This document shows positions 1 to 7,439 of a stretch of DNA of 64,000 nucleotides, piece by piece. A model generated the notes under the pieces. It made no database searches, was not told the origin of the DNA, and saw only the letters and a list, made by a program, of their open reading frames with translations. The stretch is from Winogradskyella undariae (GTDB lineage Bacteria; Bacteroidota; Bacteroidia; Flavobacteriales; Flavobacteriaceae): NCBI RefSeq assembly GCF_013285155.1, contig NZ_JABTEL010000011.1, positions 57,609 to 121,608 on the forward strand, in the 5' to 3' direction. Made by a program: the position numbers and the translations under genes. Within the stretch, counting starts at the first letter, position 1; every line of letters starts with the position of its first letter.

Positions 1-161
1 GAACCGGTATCAAAAACATCTCCAGAAATTAAAAGCACATCAATCTTTTGATCAATAATATAAGTTTCAATCCAACTTAAAAATAGTGATTGTTCTTCAA
101 ACTGAGATTGTTCATGCAATCGATGTCCCAAATGCCAATCGGCAGTATGCAGTACTTTCAT
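1..161 (-). CDS. sbcD: Exonuclease SbcD-like, N-terminal fragment
   Basis: The reading frame starts at the ATG at 161 and runs off the left edge, giving 53 residues. It begins MKVLHTADWHLGHRLHEQ and later has LLISGDVFDTG. The D-x-H and GD-x-x-D signatures are the first two metal-binding blocks of the Mre11/SbcD calcineurin-like phosphoesterase family, and the HTADWHLG start is typical of SbcD rather than other phosphoesterases. SbcD works with the ATPase SbcC to cut hairpin and blocked DNA ends. The rest of the gene, and any sbcC, would lie outside the window. It is chromosomal, just outside the island end. Confidence 0.85.
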   Translation of the reverse strand, partial: MKVLHTADWHLGHRLHEQSQFEEQSLFLSWIETYIIDQKIDVLLISGDVFDTG

Positions 162-471
162 ATATTAAAATCTGATATTTTCTATTAAGCTTAAGACTGA
201 AGGTTTTCTTTTACAAATGACACTTCTAAATTTACAAAAAACAATTAATTAGTATTAATGTTATTCACAATACTCATAAATCATTAACCTGATATCATCA
301 AAAGTAAAATATTTAAGAAATAGAATTAATAAAAATAAAGAACATTGTTTTTTAAATAAATTGCATTTTTGGAATCAAGGCATAATTTTTTTTACCTGAA
401 TTATATGCAATTTTAGAGAAAATAGGAAACAAAAAAAAGCTCCCAATATCTTGGAAGCTTTAATTTCTATT
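162..471. other. Gene-free spacer between sbcD and attL
   Basis: AT-rich sequence with no reading frame I can support. It should contain the sbcD promoter (reading left). Its right end has the hairpin annotated at 433-463, which before island insertion would have followed the tRNA-Arg gene. Confidence 0.6.
433..463 (-). terminator. Probable original tRNA-Arg terminator
   Basis: On the minus strand the sequence AAAGCTTCC, an 8-base loop and GGGAGCTTT form a 9-bp stem followed by a T-run. It sits just beyond the displaced tRNA end at 472-492. Before insertion it would have lain about 10 nt past the tRNA 3' end, so it is best read as the ancestral terminator of the tRNA-Arg transcript. Confidence 0.7.
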
Positions 472-492
472 GTGACCTCGACTGGATTCAAA
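472..492 (-). repeat. attL: displaced 3' end of tRNA-Arg
   Basis: A 21-bp segment beginning GTGACCTCGACTGG is identical to 36381-36401, where it forms the acceptor 3' strand, T-stem and most of the T-loop of the intact tRNA-Arg. Here the rest of the tRNA is missing. Duplication of a tRNA 3' end at the far border is the standard mark of tyrosine-integrase insertion, and the integrase lies beside the other copy. This is the left attachment site. Confidence 0.9.
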
Positions 493-669
493 TACATATC
501 TAGTCTGTACTATTTATAGGTCTTTATGATGCTTGTAAAATACTGTTGACCGATTTGTTGAAATATCGGTTGATTTTGATTGGTTTACCTTGTCTTTCAA
601 TCTTATTACAAAGATACTAAAATCAGAGATTCAAACCTATATAAACGGTACTAAATGCTATGAAGACTT

Positions 670-1617
670 TTAAAAATTAAGATTGATTTGCTGAGCTCTT
701 TCAGCGATTAGCTTATTAAAAGCTTCTTTGTTCTCAGGACTTAAAAAACTATTTTCAATGAGTTGGTGCCACTCTTCCATTCCTGTTTCTATACGCTGCC
801 ATATATTTTGTATGGCCTTTTTAGGAATACCACTCCCTTCTATGGCCACATCAAAATCAGAACGTCTTAAACGATTCTTTTTTCCATTGAGATTAAGTGC
901 TAGTTCTTCTGGATCATCTACTAATAATTGTGCTGCAACCATATCATATGCTGGTGCTAAATTATAGTTCCCTGGTACTTCTGCTATCAATGAGAAGTTT
1001 TTTAAGTGCATATCATTATTACCTATTAAAAATGAGACAATAACCTGTTCATAGAAACGGATGATATCTATTAAAGGGTTATAGCCGTAGGCTTTTATTC
1101 CTTTTGCTATTTGTTCATAGGATCCTCTGTACTTGTACTCTGTTAATCGTTCTGTGAATTGACATGCATCTTCCATTGCTAGTTTACTACCATCGGGTTT
1201 GCGGTCTATTCGTCTTGTGAGATATGCAAGCTCTCCATCTTTTAATGGAATTAATAAGAAAGGAACTGTAGCTACACCACAAGCTTTTGCCAGGTGCATG
1301 GATAAGGCTTCTATTTGTGGCATTTCAGGGTATAGTGAAAAAGGCGGCTTCAATATGAAACGACCGTTTAAAGCGCCAACGATGGTTAGACGTTTATCGT
1401 TATCCTCTTGCTTATTAAACCCTAGAGATAGCTTTGGTTGCACACCTGTAACTATTAAACGTTGGGCAATATTCTCTTTAGCCAACTGATCTATTTCAGA
1501 CATGGCATAATCTAGTTGTATTACTGGCTTATTTTCTTGCCAAAATTCTTTGAGACAAGCCTCGTGATACTGGTTATTATTTTCGGTAATTGGTTGGTGA
1601 CAGGCTAAACAAATCAT
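670..1617 (-). CDS. hipT: HipT-like Ser/Thr kinase toxin (HipA C-terminal type)
   Basis: A 315-aa kinase of the HipA family without the usual N-terminal subdomain, which is encoded by the gene before it. An N-terminal CxxC...H...C cluster (residues 3-21, CLAC...YHEAC) is followed by a glycine-rich loop VTGVQPKLS (56-64), catalytic NNDMHLKNF (D202, N207) and metal-binding AYD (D225). In HipBST systems, HipT phosphorylates an aminoacyl-tRNA synthetase and is kept in check partly by autophosphorylation of serines in this loop. Here the residue before the loop glycine is T57 rather than Ser. It overlaps hipS by 4 nt (ATGA), indicating translational coupling. The target is unknown. Confidence 0.87.
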   Translation of the reverse strand: MICLACHQPITENNNQYHEACLKEFWQENKPVIQLDYAMSEIDQLAKENIAQRLIVTGVQPKLSLGFNKQEDNDKRLTIVGALNGRFILKPPFSLYPEMPQIEALSMHLAKACGVATVPFLLIPLKDGELAYLTRRIDRKPDGSKLAMEDACQFTERLTEYKYRGSYEQIAKGIKAYGYNPLIDIIRFYEQVIVSFLIGNNDMHLKNFSLIAEVPGNYNLAPAYDMVAAQLLVDDPEELALNLNGKKNRLRRSDFDVAIEGSGIPKKAIQNIWQRIETGMEEWHQLIENSFLSPENKEAFNKLIAERAQQINLNF

Positions 1618-1928
1618 ATCTCACGTACGCTTATGTTGCCGATACAGTCATGACAAGTGGTTAGTAATAATCCCATACGGTCTCTAGGGTTAAGCTTCCA
1701 GTTTTTGTGTGCAATCTCTAGTAGCCACCCTTCTGGTATTAATCCATCGAAGAAAGGAAATAGGTATTCTGACTGAAACTCCTTTTCTTGTAATGGTAAT
1801 GATAGCGCAATCGCTGCAGCATTCTTATGATTAAGATAGTCTGTGTGATACTTAAACCTGTATCCTTCATCGGTTTCTTTCAAGATACCTGCTTGCTCGT
1901 TATTGATCCAGATGGTTCCTTGTCTCAT
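1614..1928 (-). CDS. hipS: HipS-like protein (HipA N-terminal subdomain)
   Basis: This 104-aa protein corresponds to the couple_hipA domain that forms residues 1-100 of full-length HipA. It contains the conserved block FDGLIPEGWLLE and ends with DCIGNISV, as in the E. coli O127 HipS subunit. In the tripartite system HipS, not HipB, neutralises the HipT kinase. The start overlaps the end of hipB by 29 nt and the end overlaps hipT by 4 nt, so the three genes form one compact operon. The split is not a frameshift: both parts keep clean starts and the order B-S-T matches known HipBST loci. Confidence 0.85.
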   Translation of the reverse strand: MRQGTIWINNEQAGILKETDEGYRFKYHTDYLNHKNAAAIALSLPLQEKEFQSEYLFPFFDGLIPEGWLLEIAHKNWKLNPRDRMGLLLTTCHDCIGNISVREI

Positions 1929-2142
1929 TTCTTATAGGTGTTGGAGTTAATGTATGTCCGAAGAATTGTAATAATTGATTGACCTTATCTAGCATTACGT
2001 TTGGTTTTCCTTGTTCTAATTCACGAAGAAAACGCAGGCCTAATCCGGTTAAATCTGCAAGATCAATTTGTGTATAGTTGGCTTCTTTACGTCTGTTACG
2101 TACAAACGTTGCTATAGCATTATTGCGGTCCCATTCTTTCAT
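1900..2142 (-). CDS. hipB: HipB-like HTH repressor
   Basis: An 80-aa Xre/Cro-type helix-turn-helix protein: AIATFVRNRRKEANYTQIDLA followed by TGLGLRFLRELEQGKPN matches the five-helix HTH of HipB (split here for length). It is first in the hipB-hipS-hipT operon and likely represses it through the palindromes at 2145-2245. Its ATG lies only 2 nt from the first palindrome, so bound repressor would also cover the ribosome-binding region. Confidence 0.87.
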   Translation of the reverse strand: MKEWDRNNAIATFVRNRRKEANYTQIDLADLTGLGLRFLRELEQGKPNVMLDKVNQLLQFFGHTLTPTPIRNETRNHLDQ

Positions 2143-2144
2143 AA

Positions 2145-2245
2145 TTATACCTTTATGGGTGCAATTTAGTGATTTTAATCGATATTATACCCTTTAAGGT
2201 GTAATTAACATATAAACAAGCAAAGCTATACCCGAAAGGGTCTAT
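2145..2245. promoter_or_regulatory. Three HipB operator-like palindromes
   Basis: Three related 20-bp imperfect palindromes stand upstream of hipB: TTATACCTTTATGGGTGCAA at 2145-2164, TTATACCCTTTAAGGTGTAA at 2185-2204, and CTATACCCGAAAGGGTCTAT at 2226-2245. Start-to-start spacing is 40 and 41 bp, close to four helical turns. HipB proteins are known to bind TATCC-type palindromes in their own promoter. Assignment to this HipB is inference from position. Confidence 0.75.
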
Positions 2246-2449
2246 TTATAAAGCACTCTCTAGATATTTTATAACAATCTCTTTTTTGATACCGCTATAC
2301 TCAGCGAATTCATCTGCCGTGATAAATTGGTGTGCTTCTTTTCCGAAGTAGGTTTTAATTTCATTTAAGAGCTTACGACCGTAGCGTTCACTTCTTCCTG
2401 TGATACGCTGAATGTCTTTTGGATATATGCAGGCTCTTACTATTCTCAT
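2246..2449 (-). CDS. Small conserved HTH-like protein
   Basis: A 67-aa protein starting MRIVRACIYPKDIQRITGRS with a basic first half and FITADEFAEYSGIKKEIV in the second. The pattern resembles small DNA-binding-like proteins found singly in many flavobacterial genomes; I know no assigned function. Its stop codon abuts the third HipB-type palindrome, and it is transcribed toward the hip operon, so it may share or feed the same transcript. Clean ATG and good length support a real gene. Confidence 0.6.
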   Translation of the reverse strand: MRIVRACIYPKDIQRITGRSERYGRKLLNEIKTYFGKEAHQFITADEFAEYSGIKKEIVIKYLESAL

Positions 2450-2607
2450 TTTATACTTTATCTATACACGGTCTATACCTCATCTTGGGTTTGTCTATAT
2501 GACTTGTTACGGCATAAAACGTATCCATCGGAATGGATGGTTATGTGTATTTGATTTCTTCTATAAATCTACTGTCTTTTGTCTCATAATCAAAATTTTA
2601 GAACATT

Positions 2608-3363
2608 ATGGCAAAACAAACAGGAATTATTAAATTGAAAGGCACCATTGGTGATATTTCATTTTACAAGAGCGCAGACGGCTACCTTGCGCGTTACAAA
2701 GGTGGTGTTGATGGAAATCGTATTGCAAATGATCCAGCATTCCAGAGAACCCGTGAAAATGGGTCTGAATTTGGACGTGCAGGCAAAGGTGGTAAAGTGA
2801 TCCGAAATGCTATTCGGGTGCTTTTGCAGAATGCGAAAGACAGCAGAGTTGTGAGTCGATTGACAAAGGTTTTAGTGGCCATCACTAAAACGGATGCGGT
2901 TCATGAACGTGGACTAAGAACCATTGAAGATGGTGATATGAACACTTTGTTAGGCTTTGAGTTTAATGTTAATGGAAAATTAGGTGCGACGCTTTTCGCC
3001 CCTTATGTCACTACTTATGATCGTTCTACTGGAGAGGTCGACGTGGATATTGCTGCATTTGCACCAACGGTGCGAATTACTGCTCCAGGTGGTACCACAC
3101 ATTACAAATTAGTCATGGGAGCTGCAGAACTTGACTTTGCCAATGAAGCCTCTGTATTTGAAAGTGCAGAAACCGCTATCCTTCCCTATGACAGTACCGA
3201 TACGGCTGCGATTAACCTTTCTGTGACTTTGACAGCAGCATCTGTACTTCCGGTGATTCAGGTTGTGGGTATTGAATTTTACCAAGAGGTGAACGGACAA
3301 ATGTATCCGTTGAAAAACGGTGCTTTTAACGCGCTATCTGTAGCGAAAGTAGCTACTGTTTAA
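2608..3363 (+). CDS. Conserved Bacteroidetes protein, unknown function
   Basis: 251 aa, soluble, with no signal peptide. It starts MAKQTGIIKLKGTIGDISFY, then a basic Gly/Arg-rich stretch (GSEFGRAGKGGKVIRNAIR) and a beta-rich C-terminal half ending PLKNGAFNALSVAKVATV. Similar proteins recur in Flavobacteriia, usually just before a DUF5675 gene, as here. It is the first gene of a plus-strand cassette (2608-4273) and is followed with no gap by the DUF5675 gene. A role in a phage-derived or secreted structure is possible but not shown by the sequence. Confidence 0.7.
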   Translation: MAKQTGIIKLKGTIGDISFYKSADGYLARYKGGVDGNRIANDPAFQRTRENGSEFGRAGKGGKVIRNAIRVLLQNAKDSRVVSRLTKVLVAITKTDAVHERGLRTIEDGDMNTLLGFEFNVNGKLGATLFAPYVTTYDRSTGEVDVDIAAFAPTVRITAPGGTTHYKLVMGAAELDFANEASVFESAETAILPYDSTDTAAINLSVTLTAASVLPVIQVVGIEFYQEVNGQMYPLKNGAFNALSVAKVATV

Positions 3364-3759
3364 ATGGATATTTTACTGCAAAGGACCTATTACGAAGCGG
3401 GTACGAATAGTGCCCTCTTCTGTAATGGTCAATTTTTAGGGTTTGCTATTGAACTGCCCTGGAAATCTAATCAGCGGAATATTTCATGTATTCCTGAAGG
3501 CATCTATACGCTGAACGCGCGGTATTCGGCAAAGTTCGGACCTCATTTACATATTGTAGATGTGAACGGTCGTCGTCTTATACTACTGCATCCTGCAAAT
3601 GATGCGCAGCGTGATCTTCGTGGTTGTATTGCTCCTGTTACGCAGTTAACAGGTCTTGGAAAAGGGATCCATTCAAAAGCATGCCTTCAAAAATTAGTAT
3701 CGCTATGCTATCAAGCCTTCGATAGAAACGAAAATGTATTATTAACTATTAAATCTTAA
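3364..3759 (+). CDS. DUF5675 family protein, YkuD-like motif
   Basis: 131 aa, starting directly after the previous stop. It matches the DUF5675 pattern: CIPEGIY, H-x-H (HLHIVDV), ILLHPAND and LRGCIAP. The spaced His and the RGCI motif resemble the HG...SHGC(I/V)R active site of L,D-transpeptidases (YkuD fold), so a Cys/His peptidoglycan-acting enzyme is a reasonable inference. No signal peptide is present. It stands between the conserved 251-aa protein and two small membrane proteins, an arrangement like phage lysis cassettes. Confidence 0.7.
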   Translation: MDILLQRTYYEAGTNSALFCNGQFLGFAIELPWKSNQRNISCIPEGIYTLNARYSAKFGPHLHIVDVNGRRLILLHPANDAQRDLRGCIAPVTQLTGLGKGIHSKACLQKLVSLCYQAFDRNENVLLTIKS

Positions 3760-3762
3760 ACC

Positions 3763-4065
3763 ATGAATATTGTAGATCGTTATAAAAAAACAACGCCAAA
3801 GTTCTTCAGAACTTTAAGAAATATCGGTATCGCCTTAGCCACTGCTGGCGGTGCTATTATTGCAGCACCAATTTCATTACCAGCAATAGTGGTGACGGTA
3901 GCGACTTATATGACTGTTGCCGGGACTGTTGCCACGGCCGTGAGTCAGGCTGTGATTGTTGATGCTGATGCTGATGATGATGATGCTGTGACTGAACCTC
4001 CGAAGTCACCGACAACAACACCATCTCACAAGGATCCAAAAGATTCTGCATCAAGTTCCGGATAA
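3763..4065 (+). CDS. Small membrane protein, holin-like features
   Basis: 100 aa. Residues 18-65 are strongly hydrophobic and Ala/Val-rich and could form two short membrane helices. The tail is acidic (ADADDDDAV) and then Pro/Ser/Thr-rich. The acidic stretch is encoded by a GATGCT/GATGAT microrepeat near 3960-3985. Two membrane helices with a charged tail next to a possible peptidoglycan enzyme fit a holin, but there is no family match I recognise. Confidence 0.55.
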   Translation: MNIVDRYKKTTPKFFRTLRNIGIALATAGGAIIAAPISLPAIVVTVATYMTVAGTVATAVSQAVIVDADADDDDAVTEPPKSPTTTPSHKDPKDSASSSG

Positions 4066-4066
4066 A

Positions 4067-4273
4067 ATGACACAAAATGTGACCCCTATTCGTTTTTCAA
4101 TTCTTGGTGGCACGGTTTCCTCTGTGTGGTTTCAAATCACATCTGAAGATCTCCTCAAAACTGCTGTCATGGCTGCTTTTGGTGCTATAGTCAGTTATTT
4201 TGTTTCACTACTGATTAAACGCATACATCACTTTTTTCTGAAACGAAAGAATAATAAAAAAGAGCTTCACTAG
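4067..4273 (+). CDS. Small single-pass membrane protein
   Basis: 68 aa with one membrane segment (AVMAAFGAIVSYFVSLLI) followed by a strongly basic tail (KRIHHFFLKRKNNKKEL). It begins 1 nt after the preceding stop and is the last gene of the plus-strand cassette; a hairpin with a T-run overlaps its end. Function unknown; an accessory membrane factor of the same cassette is the simplest reading. Confidence 0.55.
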   Translation: MTQNVTPIRFSILGGTVSSVWFQITSEDLLKTAVMAAFGAIVSYFVSLLIKRIHHFFLKRKNNKKELH

Positions 4274-4285
4274 AGGCTCTTTTTG
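4255..4285 (+). terminator. Terminator of the DUF5675 cassette
   Basis: AAAAAGAGC and GCTCTTTTT form a 9-bp stem around a 9-10 nt loop, with the T-run on the plus strand. It overlaps the stop of the 68-aa gene and closes the plus-strand cassette. Confidence 0.75.
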
Positions 4286-4446
4286 GTTAACGCAATCATT
4301 CAACTATCCTACAAAACCCTTTCCTATTATTTTTAACGAAAAACAAAAAAAGATAACTATCTCATTGGTGGTGTGGGGATGCTGTCAAGCTTTTTGGACA
4401 AAATAATACGCCTAGTTTTAGGTTTAAAAAAATGATCCGCTTTTTT

Positions 4447-4538
4447 CGGCGGATTATTTTTTTCAAAACCTTTGGCTTGAGCTTTATAGCATTTTAGTGG
4501 TGGCCGATGGGAACCAACTATATTTGTGTTCTTTTTTT
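4447..4538. repeat. 91-bp direct repeat, left copy (Fic cassette)
   Basis: Nearly identical to 6361-6451, with about six mismatches over 91 bp, including the shared stretches TTTCAAAACCTTTGGCTTG and TTTTAGTGGTGGCCGATGG. Each copy follows a hairpin with a different stem (ATCCGC/GCGGAT here, ATACGC/GCGTAT there) and each lies downstream of a minus-strand gene. The two copies enclose the Fic gene. The frame 4357-4581 through this repeat is not a gene I would support. Confidence 0.8.
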
Positions 4539-4623
4539 TAAACCAATAACTGAACACAACCAACAAACCAACCAAGGACATGATTCATCCAAATATTTTC
4601 TAATTGTGCGCCAAGTTATTAGG

Positions 4624-6168
4624 CTATTCAATCTTTAAAAAAATATTGAGATATTGTGCTTCTATCTCTGCAACTTCTTCTTTTTTTAATTCTGTAAATT
4701 CTTTTTCCAAAGCTCTTTTTGATAAAGTACCATTATTCTGTTCTAAAAACCGAACCATTAATGCTACTAATTTGTCTGGCATTTCAAAATGATTATCTAA
4801 ATACCTTTTAAATTCATCATATTTTTGCAAATAACTTACTTCTTCTGGAATCACCCTTTTTAAAGTATCCGCTACACAATCATATAAAAATTCAGCTTGT
4901 TTGGTTGCATCAAAATAACGATAAAAATCAATAGTATTATTTGTTACTTCTATATTATTAGTTTCTGTTCGACTCCATGTTATATAATCTAATAACGGGT
5001 GGGAATAAGATTCTAAAACAGCTTTATAATCCTCTATATGATCTAAAATTGAGGAAGAAACAGGAAAAATAACCCCTTGTTGTGTTAATTTCTTTTTTGC
5101 TAAAATATGATGTATAATATAACGATGTAAACGTCCATTACCATCTACAAAAGGGTGTATAAATACAAAACCAAATGCTATGGTTGCAGCCGCTAAAACA
5201 GCATCGTAACTTTTATCCTGCACTACTCCATTTGTTGCCATTAACCCCTTTAGTAATTGTTCTATGTCATTTTGTTTTGCAGAAATATGATCTGGTATTG
5301 GTTCTCCTGTACTTCTATCATGCTGCCCTACAAAACCCCCTTCGTTACGTAACCCCATGGTTAAAAATCTAGTATTTTCAATAACTATTTGCTGTAAACG
5401 TTCTAACTCTTCAATACTTAAAGGTTTATCTCCAGCTTGCCCAATTGCTTTCCCCCAGCGCATAGCCCTGTTATTTCCAGGGTTTTCACCTTCAATAGTA
5501 AAAGACGCTTTAGAATCTTTTAATAGTAAAAACGAATATGCACGTTGTAATACATCTTTATGAATACCCTGTAAGAACCTATTTTTTTGATCGGATAAAT
5601 TGGCATTGATATATTTTTCTAATTTTTCAGTTTTAAAAATTAACGGACAAAAATCTACGGTACCTGGAAGATTATTAATTATTTTTTGTCTTACAGCTTC
5701 TTGTCCTTTTATTACATATTGCATTTTAGCGTCTAACAACGGAATATATTTACGTTTTTTTAAATCGACATCTACATGAATCTGTTCTTGCTGAAGCCAC
5801 TCATACAAAAACCAAATTTTACGACTATATTGACCACTAGGCTCTATATGTAATATACCTTGTACTTTATCTTTAGTTATTGCATTAAATAATGATTTAA
5901 ACACTAATAAATTTATGCCTTCATATTTAATAGCAAACACCAACTGTTTGTATAATGTTTCTTCTGGTTGGTAGGACGCAGGAAACACTTTCCATTTGCC
6001 GTTACTATATTTTTTGCTTTTGTCAGCTATTAATGCTAATGTGTTTGGAAATGGTATTGGTAACTTTAAACCTTCTATGATAGCACCGTACCCCACTATT
6101 TTCCCTTTTTCAGGTATGGTTTTTCCTTGAAATATAGATGTTACTACTAATGATGTTACTATTTCCAT
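4624..6168 (-). CDS. Fic family protein, class II (predicted AMP transferase)
   Basis: 514 aa. The full catalytic motif HPFVDGNGRLHR lies at 338-349, so the enzyme should be able to transfer AMP (or another nucleotide group) from NTP to a target hydroxyl. An inhibitory motif [S/T]xxxE[G/N] (SFTIEG, 222-227) lies N-terminal to the Fic core, as in class II Fic proteins that are self-inhibited by a glutamate switch. Residues 1-200 resemble the specificity domain of large Fic proteins with DNA-binding-like parts, and the C-terminus looks like a winged helix. Single gene, flanked by 91-bp repeats; no separate antitoxin, consistent with class II. Target unknown. Confidence 0.85.
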   Translation of the reverse strand: MEIVTSLVVTSIFQGKTIPEKGKIVGYGAIIEGLKLPIPFPNTLALIADKSKKYSNGKWKVFPASYQPEETLYKQLVFAIKYEGINLLVFKSLFNAITKDKVQGILHIEPSGQYSRKIWFLYEWLQQEQIHVDVDLKKRKYIPLLDAKMQYVIKGQEAVRQKIINNLPGTVDFCPLIFKTEKLEKYINANLSDQKNRFLQGIHKDVLQRAYSFLLLKDSKASFTIEGENPGNNRAMRWGKAIGQAGDKPLSIEELERLQQIVIENTRFLTMGLRNEGGFVGQHDRSTGEPIPDHISAKQNDIEQLLKGLMATNGVVQDKSYDAVLAAATIAFGFVFIHPFVDGNGRLHRYIIHHILAKKKLTQQGVIFPVSSSILDHIEDYKAVLESYSHPLLDYITWSRTETNNIEVTNNTIDFYRYFDATKQAEFLYDCVADTLKRVIPEEVSYLQKYDEFKRYLDNHFEMPDKLVALMVRFLEQNNGTLSKRALEKEFTELKKEEVAEIEAQYLNIFLKIE

Positions 6169-6232
6169 GTTTTAATTTCTTTTAATACTACTCAAAGATA
6201 ACCAAAAACACGCGCGCTATTCATAAAAAATG

Positions 6233-6343
6233 AGCGCAAAATTGAAATCGAAAATAAAAACGAGCGCAAATTAAAATTTAAAAACGAGCGCAATTACAAA
6301 AAAATAAGCGCAAAACTCATTTAATAGAAAAAAGTAAGCGCAA
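6233..6343. repeat. Array of five AGCGCAA motifs
   Basis: AGCGCAA begins at 6233, 6263, 6287, 6307 and 6337 (spacings 30, 24, 20 and 30 bp), separated by A-rich sequence. It lies upstream of the Fic start codon at 6168. The regular placement suggests multiple binding sites (operator or iteron-like), but no palindrome or spacer conservation is seen. Not a CRISPR: the unit is 7 bp and the spacers are AT-only filler. Confidence 0.6.
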
Positions 6344-6360
6344 AAAAAATACGCTTTTTA

Positions 6361-6451
6361 CGGCGTATTATTTTTTTCAAAACCTTTGGCTTGCGCTTTA
6401 TAGCATTTTAGTGGTGGCCGATGGAAGCCCACTCTATTTGTGTTCTTTTTT
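6361..6451. repeat. 91-bp direct repeat, right copy (Fic cassette)
   Basis: Second copy of the element at 4447-4538, in the same orientation. Its right end overlaps the stop codon of the EEP nuclease gene by 2 nt, and on its left is a hairpin (ATACGC-loop-GCGTAT) with T-runs on both strands. On the minus strand it therefore acts as the 3' untranslated end of the nuclease gene. Confidence 0.8.
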
Positions 6452-7412
6452 ATACTTTAAATTCTGCCCATAATGGATAGTGATCTGAGATGAGCCAGGA
6501 CAAATTATTATTGGTTAACACTCGATTTTTTAAAGCCACATTTACAAAATCATAATTACCTCCATTTATAAAATCCATTGCTAATTTAGGACCACCATCA
6601 TCACTATTGAACCAAGCAATTTGATCGTAGTACTTTGTTTTATTGAAAATGGACCTGGTTACTTTTTCGTCTTGTAATTGCGGTGGAACATAAAGCCCTT
6701 CAGATAAAAATGTTTGATTTAGCAAATCGCCACGAGCATCTATATTGAAATCGCCTAAGACAATAAAGTCTTGATGGTATGCATTCACATTCTCCGCCCA
6801 TTCCCTGAGCCATTTGGCTATACCACGCAATTCGGGAATACGGCTATTCTTATTTTTACCATATAAAATATGTAGTGTTACTAGAATAAATGTACGTTTT
6901 CCTGATTTGAAACTTACGGCATACGGTGCTCTTACAAATTGATTTGAAAGTGCGTTATCTTTAATTGCATCTTCCCATTCTTCTGGCACTACAAGTTCGC
7001 CTGCTAATCCGGAAAGTTGTACACGACGTGTATCAAAGACATAAGCCATGCGTTCACCGTTCCCCACTTTTCCTTTGTTTACATCGGTTAAAATTAATGA
7101 CCAATCTGAACCCAATACTTTTAATGTATCCCTTAAAGCACGGATGTTATCTTTTACTTCTTGTACTGCTATAACATCAAAACGTTTTATAATTTCTGCA
7201 ATGCATAGAATTGAATGTAAATCTCTTTTAGGTGAATCGTCATCATCAGAATCCCATTTACGTGTGAGGTTTCCAAATGCTCTAATGTTCCAGGTTGCAA
7301 TTAGAAGGTTTTTATCTAATTGTTTGGAAGGTATTTTAATGTCTAAGTCGGCTTTTAGAAATTCTAGATTCTCTATAACTTCCTGAGGTGGTTGTTTTTG
7401 TATTGCATTCAT
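6450..7412 (-). CDS. Endonuclease/exonuclease/phosphatase (EEP) family protein
   Basis: 320 aa with the ordered DNase I-fold signatures: IATWNIRAF near residue 40, VIAVQEV, VTLHILYG, FIVLGDFNID and a C-terminal SDHYP. The catalytic Glu (VQEV), GDFN and SDH histidine are all present, so it should be an active Mg-dependent phosphodiesterase. No signal peptide is seen, arguing for an intracellular nuclease. Similar stand-alone EEP proteins occur in defence islands, but this gene has no obvious partner. It lies between the Fic cassette and the hairpin-rich region. Confidence 0.85.
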   Translation of the reverse strand: MNAIQKQPPQEVIENLEFLKADLDIKIPSKQLDKNLLIATWNIRAFGNLTRKWDSDDDDSPKRDLHSILCIAEIIKRFDVIAVQEVKDNIRALRDTLKVLGSDWSLILTDVNKGKVGNGERMAYVFDTRRVQLSGLAGELVVPEEWEDAIKDNALSNQFVRAPYAVSFKSGKRTFILVTLHILYGKNKNSRIPELRGIAKWLREWAENVNAYHQDFIVLGDFNIDARGDLLNQTFLSEGLYVPPQLQDEKVTRSIFNKTKYYDQIAWFNSDDGGPKLAMDFINGGNYDFVNVALKNRVLTNNNLSWLISDHYPLWAEFKV

Positions 7413-7439
7413 CTCTCAATATACTACTATTGGTTCTTA

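Noticed and set aside
670..1928. Frameshifted full-length HipA
   Set aside because: Both parts have proper starts, the overlap is ATGA as in coupled genes, and sizes match HipS and HipT.
4357..4581. Possible 74-aa minus-strand gene
   Set aside because: Most of it is the 91-bp repeat; the same peptide would be read from the other copy. No family and no ribosome-binding site.
6233..6343. CRISPR array
   Set aside because: Repeat unit is only 7 bp, spacing varies from 20 to 30 bp, spacers are simple A-rich sequence, and there are no cas genes.
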